Counted from the first letter of the stretch, positions 1-10,000 are shown. The stretch is DNA of 64,000 nucleotides from Kibdelosporangium philippinense (GCF_021390435.2 NZ_JAJVCN010000002.1:2728001-2792000); one strand, 5' to 3'. Numbers and translations: made by a program. Notes: generated by a model not told the origin, from the sequence alone.

Positions 1-598
1 GCTGGGCTCCATGACGGATGACTGTGTTGTTGTAGCCACCGTCCACCCATGCCGCCGACACGGTCGGATGCGCAGCGGCGAGATGATCGAGAACCTGTTG
101 CCCGCCAGCGGAATCCTGCACCGACGCCGCGGTCACGATTACCGCCAGCAGCAGGCCGAGCACATCGGTGGCGATGTGCCGTTTGCGGCCCTTGATCTTC
201 TTGCCCGCGTCGATACCCTGACTGGATTCGCTGACATTGCAGGAGGTTTTCACGCTCTGCGAGTCGATGATCGCCGCCGTCGGGGCAGCAGCGCGGCCTT
301 TCGCGACGCGGACTTGGTCACGCAACAGGTCATGCAGCGTTTCCGTTGTGCCATCGGCTTCCCACTTGGCGTAGTAGTCATAAACCGTCTTGCAGGGCGG
401 GAAGTCGTGCGGCAGATACTCCCAGGCGATCCCGGTCCGGCACACGTACAGGATCGCGTTCACGATCTCCCGCAAGTCATGCACGCGCATCACGGTTCCC
501 GGCCCACGCCGGGCAGCACGCCACGCCGTCAGCGTTGGCTCGATCAACGCCCAGCGAGCATCGGACAAGTCGCTGCGGTACGCACGCCGGGACCCCAC
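1..598 (-). CDS. IS5-family transposase, C-terminus cut by window edge
   Basis: DDE transposase that would cut and paste the surrounding IS. Reading leftwards from a GTG at 598, the protein begins with the family's opening (AYRSDLSDARWALIEP), continues through VNAILYVCRTGIAWEYLP and reaches the first catalytic aspartate region, AAIIDSQSVKTS. It then shows the GKKIKGRKRHIATD block and the second Asp region ending near AAWVDGGYNN. The frame is open to the edge, so about 199 residues are visible and the terminal Glu region is missing. An in-frame stop lies 24 bases upstream of the chosen GTG, so the start cannot lie much further upstream. A broad-range transposase with no link to the neighbouring secretion locus. 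Confidence 0.8.
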   Translation of the reverse strand, partial: MGSRRAYRSDLSDARWALIEPTLTAWRAARRGPGTVMRVHDLREIVNAILYVCRTGIAWEYLPHDFPPCKTVYDYYAKWEADGTTETLHDLLRDQVRVAKGRAAAPTAAIIDSQSVKTSCNVSESSQGIDAGKKIKGRKRHIATDVLGLLLAVIVTAASVQDSAGGQQVLDHLAAAHPTVSAAWVDGGYNNTVIRHGAQ

Positions 599-665
599 AA
601 GTTGATCAAGGTATCAGCCGTCACCCGACACAGACATATCGCCCCAACCAAGATCAGATGCCCTC
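1..665 (-). mobile_element. IS5-family (IS427/IS112-like) element, left part outside window
   Basis: Right-hand portion of an insertion sequence whose transposase reads leftwards off the window edge. The end near 650-665 reads, on the minus strand, GAGGGCATCTGATCTTG, which resembles termini I associate with this IS group. It directly abuts the left terminus of the IS1380 element, so one probably inserted next to or into the other. The far terminus and target duplication lie outside the window. Confidence 0.75.
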
Positions 666-2341
666 TTAGCCTGAATCCACTGATGAGTGGGTGTTCGGGG
701 CGGCGTGTTACAAGTGAAAGTGCCTTCTGACCTGTGATAATACGAGTTACTGAGGCTCGATTATCACCCGGGGATGGAAGGCACTTTCAGTGAAATTATC
801 GCACAGGTGGTCGCGGGCGGCGGTGCGGTTCGATGAGGAGAATCTCGTGTCCTGCGCCGGGATCGTGCCGGTGATGGCGCTGGCCGAGCGGGCGGGCATG
901 TCGGAACTGGTAGCGCAGAAGGTAGAGATCACGAACGCTCCGATCCCGTCGACTGGGGCCAGCCCGGCAGGCAAGGTCGCCTCGATCGTCGCGGGGATGC
1001 TCGCGGGCGCGGACTGTATCGATGACCTGGACGTGATCCGCCACGGCGGGATGAAACGTCTGTTCACCGGGGTGTACGCGCCCTCGACGCTGGGATCGTT
1101 TCTGCGCTCGTTCACCCACGGCCATGCGCTGCAACTGGCCGCGGTGCTGCGCGCGATGCTGGTGTCGCTGGCGGCGAAGACCCCGGTGCTGGCCGGGGCG
1201 GATCAGATGACCTTTGTGGACATCGACTCGCTGCTGCGCCGCGTGTACGGCACCCAGAAACGAGGTGCGCGGTTCGGGCCGGCCAAAGTCGGTGGCTACC
1301 AATTGTTGCTGCGAGGGCTCTCGCCGCTGGTGGTCACGATCTCCACCCGGCTGGCCGCACCCCTCGTCGCCGCGATCCGTCTGCGGGCAGGCAACGCCGG
1401 TTCCGCGCGGGGCGCGGCGAGGTTACTGACCCAAGCCCTGAACACTGCGAAAGCCGCCGGGGCACGCGCGGGACGGATCCTGGTCCGCGGCGATTCCGCC
1501 TACTACGCCGGCACAGTGGTCAGTGCCGCACGCCGCGCCGGGGCGATGTTCTCGATCACCGTGGCGACCAACCCGTCAATCCAGGCCGCCATCACGGCGA
1601 TCGCCGAGGACGCGTGGGTCGCGGTGCGCTACCCGGGTTCGGTGGAAGATCCCGATACCGGCGAGCTGATCTCTGACGCCGAGGTCGCCGAGACCGGCTA
1701 TACCGCCTTCGCCGGAACCCGCCACGTCATCACCGCCCGGCTGGTGGTACGCCGGGTGAAGGACAAGAACTCCGAGAACGCCCTGTTCCCGATCTGGCGT
1801 TACCACGCGTTCTTCACCAACACCGAACTATCCACAGTAGACGCTGATCTCGCCCACCGGCAGCACGCGATCGTCGAAACGACCTTCGCCGACCTCATCG
1901 ACGGCCCGCTGGCGCATCTGCCATCGGGGCAGTTCGACGCCAACGCCGCGTGGGTCGTCTGCACCGCCCTCGCCCACAACCTGCTGCGCGCCGCAGGCAG
2001 CCTCACCAGCACCTTCCACGCCAAAGCCCGCGGCGCGACACTGCGCAAACACCTCGTCTGCGTCCCAGCCCGCCTTGCCCGCCCTCAAGGCCGCCCGGTC
2101 CTGCACCTACCCGAGCACTGGCCCTGGGCCGAGGCTTTCACCACCCTGCACACCGCCGCCAGCCCACCCGCCGCCTGACCTTTTCTTCACCACCCGCCCG
2201 CCAGGGCCCGACCGGAGACCTCCCGTGGACACGCTGGACAAGCCAGCCGTTTCACCATGCCCACCACCAAAACCCAAGATCCACACATGACCAGAACACC
2301 CCGGAAGATCAACACAAGGTCTATCGGTGGATTCAGGCTTA
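666..2341 (+). mobile_element. IS1380-family insertion sequence
   Basis: About 1.68 kb containing one intact transposase. Terminal inverted repeats are visible: AGCCTGAATCCAC from 668 on the left and its complement GTGGATTCAGGCT at 2327-2339 on the right, followed inward by a further imperfect match. I could not find a convincing short target duplication. The right end sits within the 5' part of an ABC transporter ATPase gene, whose reading frame emerges immediately from the IS terminus. Confidence 0.8.
790..2178 (+). CDS. IS1380-family transposase
   Basis: Full-length DDE transposase of 462 residues. Family features are the early NAPIPSTGASPAGKVASIV segment, the first Asp region around ADQMTFVDIDSLLRRVYG, the second around RGDSAYYAG, and the late VETTFADLIDGPLAHLPSG and NAAWVVCTALAHNLLRAAG blocks. 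The start ATG follows the IRL by about 120 bases with a GGAAGG-type ribosome site. No internal stop or frameshift, so it may be active. A second, 5'-truncated IS1380 relative lies at 32302-33190 but is clearly divergent from this one. Confidence 0.9.
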   Translation: MKLSHRWSRAAVRFDEENLVSCAGIVPVMALAERAGMSELVAQKVEITNAPIPSTGASPAGKVASIVAGMLAGADCIDDLDVIRHGGMKRLFTGVYAPSTLGSFLRSFTHGHALQLAAVLRAMLVSLAAKTPVLAGADQMTFVDIDSLLRRVYGTQKRGARFGPAKVGGYQLLLRGLSPLVVTISTRLAAPLVAAIRLRAGNAGSARGAARLLTQALNTAKAAGARAGRILVRGDSAYYAGTVVSAARRAGAMFSITVATNPSIQAAITAIAEDAWVAVRYPGSVEDPDTGELISDAEVAETGYTAFAGTRHVITARLVVRRVKDKNSENALFPIWRYHAFFTNTELSTVDADLAHRQHAIVETTFADLIDGPLAHLPSGQFDANAAWVVCTALAHNLLRAAGSLTSTFHAKARGATLRKHLVCVPARLARPQGRPVLHLPEHWPWAEAFTTLHTAASPPAA

Positions 2342-2696
2342 GGCCCGAACGGCGCGGGCAAGTCGACGCTGTTCCGGATGCTGACGACGCTGCTGCCGCC
2401 GACGTCCGGCACAGCGACCGTCGCGGGCTGTGACATCGTCAAAGACCCGGACGGCGTGCGCGCCCGTATCGGCTACGTCGGGCAGAACAACAGCGCGGGC
2501 GAGAACTACAGAATCCGCGACGAACTGATCACCCAAGGCTGTAGCCACGGCATGAAACGCCTCGACGCGGCGAAGCGAGCCGACGACGTCCTTGAGCTGC
2601 TTGACTTGACGGCACTGGCAAAGCGCACGCCCGAGACGCTCTCCGGCGGCCAGCGCAGGCGGGTCGACATCGGGATGGGCGGCCCACTCATCTCCT
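2342..2696 (+). pseudogene. DrrA-type ABC transporter ATP-binding protein, internal fragment
   Basis: Remnant of an ATPase of the daunorubicin-resistance (DrrA) type, which energises drug or lipid export with a membrane partner. Visible are a Walker A motif (GPNGAGKSTLFRML), the Q-loop region (IGYVGQNNS) and the signature motif LSGGQRRR. The 5' end is cut exactly at the IS1380 right terminus. The 3' end stops after the signature (DIGMGGP), where the normal Walker B Asp-Glu should follow, and is replaced by non-coding sequence that I interpret as group II intron. No permease partner is present. Non-functional. Confidence 0.8.
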
Positions 2697-3026
2697 TCAA
2701 TGCCCTCGCTGGGCATCGTCCCGCGTCCTGGAGGTTGCCCCGGCTTGGCTTCAGCACCAGGGCAGGACACGGGCACCGGTTTCAGGCGCCGTTCCGGAGG
2801 ATGCGAAGTTCCATCACTGGAGATTGGGCTTCAAGCAAGCCAGCTTTCGCCATATCACGCGGGTCTCCCAATGCACCGTCCCAGACGCCTGGGCCCGGCC
2901 GCTGGTTTCCTGGCATGCTCTTGTCCCCTTAACCTTTCAGCGCTGGGTAAGCCATCAGACCCAGAAACCTCCCTCCAAGTTCCTCCCGGCTGAACCGGGA
3001 ATACGACAGAGCGCCTCGTGGCGCAC
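2697..3026 (-). mobile_element. Group II intron 5' fragment (probable)
   Basis: On the minus strand, the IS701 transposase frame ends abruptly and is followed from 3026 by GTGCGCCACGAGGCGCTC. This fits the conserved GUGCG 5' end of bacterial group II introns, followed by a structured GC-rich region and an AAGGGGACAAGAGCATGCC-like stretch. No coding sequence is visible here. The fragment ends where the ABC ATPase remnant begins, so the intron-encoded protein and 3' domains are missing. The call rests on the 5' motif and context only; boundaries at the left are approximate. Confidence 0.5.
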
Positions 3027-4037
3027 AACCCCTCTTCGACCGGCCAACGCAGGCAGGCCACCCGGACCAGGGTCATCAACGTGACCGGGCGGCCCTCGGG
3101 CACGTAGCAGTAATGGAAGGCCAATTCGCCGGTCTGCAAGTGCTTGCGGACCAACAGAAAGTGGCGTGGGCCGACGGTTGCGATCCAGGCCCAGGCGTAG
3201 CGGCGTTCGCCCTTCGAGCCGGCGACCGAGCAGACCTGCCAAGCGTTGCCGCCCGGCCTGAGATAGCGAGCCACCACCTCCTCAGCGCGGGCGCTGTCCC
3301 CAGGCGCGACCGCGATGTGGAAGGCGCATCCGACCCGCATCACGTAGCCGATCCCGTGGTCTTGCAAGAACTCCCGTAACTGACTGGAGCGGCCGTAGAC
3401 CTCATCGCCCGCGGCCCCAGGGCGGCATCGTGGCGTCGGTGACCATGTCGCGACAGATATCGATGGCCAGTTGGGGCTTGGTGCGGAAGGTGACATCCGT
3501 GCCGATCCCGCACGCGGCCCGGCGCGCTTGGACGGCAAGCTGATCGGCCGGGACATAGATCCGGGCACCGACCAGAGCATGCCCACCGGGTGTGGCATAC
3601 GAGCAGTACACGGTGTTCACACCGTTGGCGATCCGGCCGGCGCACCCCATGTACTGCCGCTTGACGCCCACCGTGGCATTGCCGGTCTTCTTCTGTCCCG
3701 ACTCGTCCAACGCCGCCACCACCAGCGGCTGATCGGCCAGGTGCTCGGCCACGAACCCACGCACCACCCCCATCGCCTGCTCGTGGTCCCACACCGCGTG
3801 GTTGAGCAGCCGCTGGGTCGGATCCGGTGTGGTGTCCCCGACATACTCGGCGATGGTCCAGCCGTTCTTGCGGGGCAGATCACTCATCAACGCCACGATG
3901 TACTTCCCGGCCTGGTCATAGGGCCGCGTCCGGGCGAAACAGGGCTTGAGCCGCTGGTGCAGCGTGGCCAGGTTCGACACCGCACGGTCACCCTCTACGA
4001 TGGCAGCCGCAGCCGCCTCACGGTCTTCTTGCCTCAC
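3027..4037 (-). pseudogene. IS701-family transposase, frameshifted and truncated
   Basis: Reads leftwards from ATG at 4037. The N-terminal 211 residues are typical IS701: RTRPYDQAGKYIVALMSDLP, NHAVWDHEQAMGVVRGFV, then the catalytic-region block LDESGQKKTGNATVGVKRQY. After MPPW the frame breaks: one extra base in a run of four G (plus-strand CCCC at 3415-3418) moves the expected AAGDEVYGR block into another frame. That frame then continues through GERRYAWAW and LRWPVEE before ending at the intron-like junction at 3026. Two independent lesions make it inactive. Confidence 0.85.
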
Positions 4038-4133
4038 AACATGATGATCTTGAGGCGGTTGTCTTCATGATCAGCAGGGTCCCGCGGACGCTCTCACCAG
4101 CCAGGATCCCAAAGTGCGGCTGCCCTAGTAGGT

Positions 4134-4640
4134 ATGCCGGCGTCAGGATTCACCGAGAACTCCGACGGGGTGTTCGTCGACACGAACGCGGCCTTCAACA
4201 ACTCCAACGACTTCGAGTCGTGGACCTGGAAGGAGATCCGGGCCGCCATCCTCGGCGGTGCGTCCATGCCGCCGTCCGGCGATGGGCCCGCGCGGGTCGC
4301 CGGGCTGATCGATCCACAGACGTTGTTCACGGCCTCCGTGGTCTTCGGACGGGCACAGGCCAACTTGGAACAGCTCGCCGCCCAGATCAGCAAGGCCGCG
4401 GGCTCGGTCGCGGGCGAAGGCAGCGGATGGCAGGGACAGGGCGCGGCCAGCCTCCAGAACGCGATGGACAACTTCGCCCTCAAAATGCGCGCGAAGGGGG
4501 TGAGCCCTTTTTTTACCTTGGGTTGCACATATCTGATCGATCAAGGGCCGGAAAGACACCCGGAGAAGGTGATTGAGGGCATCTTTCTTGTTCATTGGCT
4601 GGCGTGGTCGTCTACTTGTTCGGATAGCCGATTGAGGTGA
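4134..4640 (+). CDS. WXG100-like protein, C-terminally disrupted
   Basis: Likely remnant of a small helical type VII (ESX) secretion partner. Residues about 60-121 show the WXG100 pattern of two helices around a Trp-x-Gly turn (GEGSGWQGQGAASLQNAMDN). The preceding segment (SWTWKEIRAAILGGASMPPSGD) resembles the leader region of related actinobacterial ESX-associated proteins. After residue ~121 the sequence turns atypical (SPFFTLGC) and the frame simply reads through the conserved leader of the next gene. The genuine C-terminus was therefore probably lost by a deletion or recombination near 4497. The start ATG at 4134 has only a weak ribosome site. The corresponding position at locus 2 is replaced by an IS1380 remnant. 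Confidence 0.5.
   Translation: MPASGFTENSDGVFVDTNAAFNNSNDFESWTWKEIRAAILGGASMPPSGDGPARVAGLIDPQTLFTASVVFGRAQANLEQLAAQISKAAGSVAGEGSGWQGQGAASLQNAMDNFALKMRAKGVSPFFTLGCTYLIDQGPERHPEKVIEGIFLVHWLAWSSTCSDSRLR
4575..4639 (+). promoter_or_regulatory. Conserved leader upstream of the YbaB-like gene
   Basis: This 65-base segment aligns without gaps to 33492-33556 at locus 2 (about three quarters identical by eye), starting GAGGGCATCTT and ending TAGCCGATTGAGGTG. It is the only conserved non-coding block upstream of the small genes at both loci, so a promoter and ribosome site are plausible here. No clear -35/-10 pair can be named. Confidence 0.35.
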
Positions 4641-4645
4641 TGGAT

Positions 4646-5047
4646 GTGTCTTCACTGGAAGAGCGGCTCCAGCAGGCCTTCGACGAGTTCGAGCGAAGGC
4701 GTGGTGTCGCTGTGGACATACACCGGCAGCTGGCCGAGATCGAGGTGACGGTCACCGCGCCGCGCAAGGTGGTGTCGGTGACTGTTGGTCAACACGGCCA
4801 GGTTCGGAGCGTGCAGTTCCCGACGACGGCGTACCGGAGGCTGACCCCGTCGGAGCTCGCCGCGACGGTGATGGACACCATCGCCAAGGCGCAGGCGGAA
4901 TCCCGTGACAAGATGGCCGAGTTGATGGCTCCCATGACGCCGCCAGGGTTCGACCTGAAGGCCATGATGGACGGTACGGCCAACCTGGATGCGCTGTTGC
5001 CGAAGGACTTCGACGGCTCAGGCTTCTTCGAGAGGCCGACGGCATGA
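4646..5047 (+). CDS. YbaB/EbfC-like small protein
   Basis: A 133-residue protein of the YbaB/EbfC nucleoid-associated fold: an N-terminal helix (SLEERLQQAFDEFERRRG), a two-stranded sheet (EVTVTAPRKVVSVTVGQHG then VRSVQFP) and a C-terminal helix (PSELAATVMDTIAKAQAES). Family members bind DNA as dimers; YbaB-like proteins also occur in ESX secretion loci (EspL). I choose the GTG at 4646: the GAGG ribosome site at 4634-4637 sits 8 bases away, and the decayed paralogue at 33563 has an ATG exactly at the aligned position. ATG 4640 is an alternative but too close to the ribosome site. Its stop overlaps the next start (ATGA), so the two are translationally coupled. Confidence 0.75.
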   Translation: MSSLEERLQQAFDEFERRRGVAVDIHRQLAEIEVTVTAPRKVVSVTVGQHGQVRSVQFPTTAYRRLTPSELAATVMDTIAKAQAESRDKMAELMAPMTPPGFDLKAMMDGTANLDALLPKDFDGSGFFERPTA

Positions 5048-5637
5048 GCGGCGGCGAGATCAGGGCAAGCATCCCCGCCCTCCGGACCTACATGCCGGGG
5101 TTCGATGACACGGCGGATTACATCGAGGCTTCGATCGACCCGTTGCGGTCAGCGCCGGGCGGTGTCACCGGCGGGCAGTACATTTATGGCGACGACGACA
5201 ACGGCAAGAAGTTCGCCGCGGATTTCGCCAGTTCCGGCGGTGAGATGGAAGACTTGCATGGCGGTTGGGCCAGGGACTATCGGGCCATCGCGGGCAAGGT
5301 CAAGGCGATGGTCGACATCCTTGAGAACAACGAGGACAACAACGTCCGTTTGGCGGGCGCGCTCATGTCACCGTTCGGCGATACTTCCGGCGGTGGCGGT
5401 GGCGGTGGCGGTGGCGGTGGCGGTGGCGGTGGCGGTGGCGGTGGCGGCAATCCGCCTATGACGCGCTGGAGTGGTTCGTACGAGCCGATTCCGGCCGAGC
5501 CCGCGGCGCACCGCGCGCTGTTGTCGGATGCGGGCGCCGAGGCGGTTCCGGTGACAAAAGCCTCGGCTATGGAGCCGTTCTTGAGCAATACGGAAACGAA
5601 GCGAGCGAGTGCGCAGGTAGAGCCTCGCGAGAAATGA
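5044..5637 (+). CDS. WXG100-like ESX-type partner protein with polyglycine linker
   Basis: A 197-residue protein beginning within the stop of the YbaB-like gene. Residues 1-115 are predicted mostly helical with a GGW turn (EDLHGGWARDYRAIAGKVKAM), as in WXG100-type secretion partners, followed by a helix VDILENNEDNNVRLAGALM. Residues ~116-135 are exactly 20 consecutive glycines, then a 62-residue tail (PPMTRWSGSYEPIPAEPAAHRALLSDAG...). No signal peptide or membrane segment is seen. The giant gene starts 92 bases downstream, so an operon is likely and a chaperone or co-secreted partner role is inferred. The last third is DNA-identical to the remnant at locus 2. Confidence 0.65.
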   Translation: MSGGEIRASIPALRTYMPGFDDTADYIEASIDPLRSAPGGVTGGQYIYGDDDNGKKFAADFASSGGEMEDLHGGWARDYRAIAGKVKAMVDILENNEDNNVRLAGALMSPFGDTSGGGGGGGGGGGGGGGGGGGGNPPMTRWSGSYEPIPAEPAAHRALLSDAGAEAVPVTKASAMEPFLSNTETKRASAQVEPREK

Positions 5638-7098
5638 TCCCCTGAGCACGCGAAGGTGGTGTGCCGTGCGGGTTTCCTGCGTTCCGGCGGCTGGAAGCGC
5701 CACCTGCGCGGTGATGGAGACCAGTTGTTATGTCTGAACCGTCAGGTGACCAGAGCCATCTGATTCCGGATGGCTGGCAGGGCCTACCGATCCTGATCGC
5801 GGGTGGGCCGCTGCCGCCTGGGCAGATCGAGCTGATGCGTGAGCAGGCTGTGGCGTATCGGGCTTACGCGCAGCGGGTTCTGAGCGCGGGCGAGGGCCTG
5901 CAGCGTCTGGTGGACGGGGTCGGGGACAGTGTCAGTCCCGAGGTGGCGGAGAAGTTCCGTGTGCATATGGCGGAGCTCAATGATGGCCGGGGGCAGGCGC
6001 TCGCGGATATCGCGAATTTGCAGGCGTGGAAGCTCGACGAGCAGGCCACCAATATCGACTCTGGCCGGTACGGGATTTATGTCCAGGTGGTCTGGACGGT
6101 GTCGGAGCTGGCGTATATCGCGGCGTCCATCTTTCTGTGGGCGACGTGGCCGTTTGTGTTCGCGCTCGGGCAGTTGATGGTTCGGCTGGTGCGGATGGGC
6201 ATCAGCTACAAGACGGCGGCGATTATTGCGGCGAGGATCGCGTGGGAGGGCGTTAAGAGGGGCGCTGACAACGTCGCGGTTACCGCGATGACTCAGGGTT
6301 TCGATGACTTTGTGAAGGTGGCGTCCAAGGGGCTGGGTGATATTCCGACGTCTGGGTTCGCCGTGCCGAAACTGATCAAGCAGATTCCGCCGGACAATTG
6401 GTGGTATACCGGTCGCCGGTTCGTCGATGAGGCGGCGGAGGAAGCGGGCGAGGAGTTCGCGCAGGGTGGTATTGCCGACAACTTGGCCGATCCGGGCCGG
6501 GTGGATCTCAAGAACTGGGGGACCGGGGCGGGTATCGGCGCTGTCGGTGGTGGGGCTGGTTCTGCGGCGGGTAGTGCTGGCCGTAAAGCGGGTCTGAAAG
6601 GGAGTCACAACAAGAACCGGGTCAACGGGATGCAGTCCGGGTGGGCGGGTGAGATCGCGGCCGGTGGTGCGGGGATGGCTGTTGGGGGTTCGCCGTTGGA
6701 TATTGGTTTTGGTGTTGTGAACAGTACGTTCACTGACCCGGTGATGCATGAGGTGGAGACGAAGGCCCGCGAGGCCATCCACGAGCGGCAGAAGCAGGCG
6801 GGGTTGCACGGCGGGGAGGTGGTGCCGCCGCCCACATTGGCCAATCCGGACAGTCTGGTTGGCATGGGCGGCTCGGGCCCTGCGGGGCTGGTGGGTCCGG
6901 CTGGTGGTCCGTCGAATACGAGTGGTGGCGGCAACAATCAGCCGCTGGGCGGTGGTGCGTCTGGTGGTGGTGGCGACGGTCCGGTGGGGCCGGATGGTCA
7001 GCCGGTCACGCCGCTACCGGCACCGGGTACTGGTTCGTTGGCGCCGTCGCCCGGCAACGTGCCGACGCATCAGCCGCCGCTGTCCGGTGGTGGACATG
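5323..7098 (+). repeat. Long direct repeat, copy 1 (partner of 34098-35873)
   Basis: From 5323 the DNA is identical by eye to 34098 onward (constant offset 28,775) for about 925 bases. It diverges in a 73-base patch (6248-6320) with 17 differences, then is again nearly identical to about 7098. It covers the end of the WXG100-like gene, the 92-base gap and the first ~456 codons of the giant gene. Confidence 0.9.
5389..5448 (+). repeat. (GGCGGT)n tract coding for 20 glycines
   Basis: Ten tandem GGC-GGT hexamers, the last one GGC-GGC, inside the WXG100-like gene. The locus-2 copy at 34164-34223 has exactly the same length. Perfect hexamer tracts can gain or lose units by slippage without changing frame, so they would vary linker length only. 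Confidence 0.9.
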
Positions 7099-10000
7099 GG
7101 CTGGTGGGGCCGGATGGCAGGCCGGTCACGCCGCCGCTCCCGCCCGGTACAGGCCCGCTCGAGCCGCCTCTGGGCAACGCGCCGACTAGTCAGCCTTTTG
7201 GTGGGGTCACCGGTCTGGTGGGCTCTGGCGGTAGGCCGCTCATTCCACCGCCTGCGCCGGGCTCAGGTCCGCTCGTGCCGCCGACTGCCGCTGGTGGTCC
7301 AGTCGGGCTGTCGGTCGAGGGCTGGAACAACAGCCTGGGTATGCCGTCGTCGAACGGCCCTGGCGGTGTGATGGGCGGCCCGGCCAACGGCCCGACGTAT
7401 CTGTCCAGCGACACGGGTGCTCCTGGCACGAATGGCGGCTCTGGCGTGGATGGCAGACCGGCCGCAGTAAACGGCGGGTCCGGCAGTGGCTCGAATGTCC
7501 TCGGTGGCTCTGGTGCCGGGGACAACGAGTTGTCGAATAGCCCGAGCGTCGCCGACAAGGGGCCAGACGTGTCGGGGAGTGGATCGTCAGTACCTAGCGG
7601 CCAACCGAGTGTTGTAAGCAACGGACTAGACGCAGCCGTGAATGACCGGTCCGGCGATGGTTCAGTTGCCTCTGGTGTCCCGAACACGATCAATGTCGAT
7701 CGTGGGACAGGATTGGGCACAGTGACCTCCGGGCCAGGTGGCTCGACAGGTCCGGCAGTGCCGTCGAGCGGACCGAACGCTGTAAGCGGTGATACAGGCA
7801 GGGTTTCCACGGAGTTGTCGAACGGAGTCACCGGTGGCCCCGGTGTGATCGGAGGAACCGGCCCGGCGGTCAACGGAGTTCAGTCCTCAGCCACCAACGA
7901 AACCGGTTCGGGTCCGACGTCTTCGCAAAACCCCGCCGTTCGGGGATCGACCGGGCCGCAACAGGAAGGTCTACCAGGCCTTGAAGGGCCGTTTGATCAA
8001 ACGTCCGTGGCAACTGAAGGCTCACGGTCCGATGTCGACAGTGATGTCGTCACGCTCGTCAGTGACCACTACGATGACCTCGACACCGAAACTCTGATCG
8101 ACTTCGATCCCAACGAGGACCAGACCTCGCTCGGCGAGTATCGGGGCGACCAGTTCGGTGTGACCGCGCCCAAGGTAGAGGTTGTGGCAGCTGACAGGAA
8201 TACAGACGTCAACAGCGCCAAAACCGAACAGTCACAGCAGACCGCGACGACAACGAACACGAACATCGCGCCAAAAGCCGAGCCCGCCACGCTGGACAGC
8301 CAGGCGAGCGAAATTACCACAGCGAGCACCACACCCGACAGCGACACCGCACCCAAGACGGAGATCGCCGCTCCCAAGGCCGAAGGTCCGCAAAAGGTCG
8401 ACGTCATCACGACCACAACGAATGCGAACACCAACACAGAGTCCGTCAAGGTTGAGCCGTCGGCGAAGTCCGGCACCTCGGCGAAGACCGGCCTCGGTTC
8501 TCCCAGTCGGAACATCAACACCGATGCCAAGTCCAACGGCGAGCCCACGACGCAGCTGGACGCTGCGACGATGGATGTCGCTGCGACGATGGATGTCGCT
8601 GTGACGCACGACTCGCTGGGACAGGACCGCTACGTGGGGTATCGGGGTGCTGGCCCGGTCTGGCGGGCGGCGATCGCGGACCAGAGCGGGCTGCCGGTGG
8701 GAGCTACGTTCGTGCGCGACGAGGTTGGCCGTGTGGCGGACTGGTGGCAGCGACAGCCGGGGAAGTGGTCGCGCGCCGCCAACACAATCGCACTGCCCTG
8801 GGATCACCGGGACCGACCGTATCTGGTGGACATACACGCCACTCCCACCCACGCACAACTCCTCACCCCACACAACTACCCGGCTGGCGAGCTGGCCTGG
8901 GTTGACGGACGCACGCTGGCCCGCATCATGCTGACCAGCGAAGACTTCCGTGACGCCTTGCGCGCGCACCGGCCGATCGTGCTCTGGGCCTGCGCCGCCG
9001 CTGGCCGGCTAGGCCACGACTTCTGGACCGCGATAGCCAGCCACTATCCGGATGCGGTGGTCCACGCCCCGACCGGTCGCCTGCACTTCGGCGTCAGCAT
9101 CACCCCAGACCCCACAACCCCAGCGTCGGGAATCGCGTGGTGGCAGATCGACACCGGCCACCCCGGAAAGAACACCACCGCGGGAAACTGGCATACCTAC
9201 TCACCAACCCACCAAACCGTCGCCGACATCAACATAGCCGCCACGCACAGCCCTGCCTCAGCACCTACACCGGTGCCGGTACACACACCCGCGCCCACCC
9301 TGGCCACCACGCATACCGCGCCCACCACAAAGGAAACACCCACCGTGCAAGGCACACGCACTTCAGTGGCCTGGCACAGCACCCGCGATCCGGCCGACCA
9401 CCCCAACACTGACCAGGCCGATACGGACAATCTCGAGACAAGCCACGCAGTCCCCACCACGACCACCGACGCGTCCACAGGGGCGGGTAGCGCGACCGGC
9501 ATGCCCCACCCAGCCCCCCGCACGACCGATAAACAGGCGCACAACACCACACCATCGGGCCCTACCTCGGGTACTCGGCGGGCTAAGCGCAAGCTCCCAC
9601 CGAAAACAAGCCAAAACGGATCAGCCGTCAAACGGTCCCGCAGGACCGACCAGCAGACGGTCGCACCTACTGCAGCGGCCCGCAACAACTCCAAAACCAA
9701 GACCCAGAGGAATAACCCGACTGATGCGCAGTTGGCGCAGGCCCTGCGGGATGTGTTGGTCGAAAACAAGGCGCGCGAGGTGCCCGCATGGGATGGCAAA
9801 AGCTGGCGTCCCCTCATCCACAAAAGGGCGTGGCGCGAGATCGACAACGTAACGGTCAACATCGGCCAGCGCCTGCACAACCTCAAAAAAAATCCGACGG
9901 CGCGGGTGGGTCGGGAGGAATGGGACGCACTGGGGGGCAACGGTTATCAATGGTTGTTGGATATGGGCGGGCGCCCGCTCCCTGACGCGGCCGAGCCCGC

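Noticed and set aside
4077-4133. A start for the WXG100-like gene upstream of 4134
   Set aside because: The upstream sequence belongs to the IS701 end region and gives no family-like residues in the correct frame.
5654-5712. Terminator or riboswitch between the WXG100-like gene and the giant gene
   Set aside because: Only a 6-base stem (AGGTGG/CCACCT) with a long loop; too weak to call, and its conservation is explained by the gene-conversion tract.
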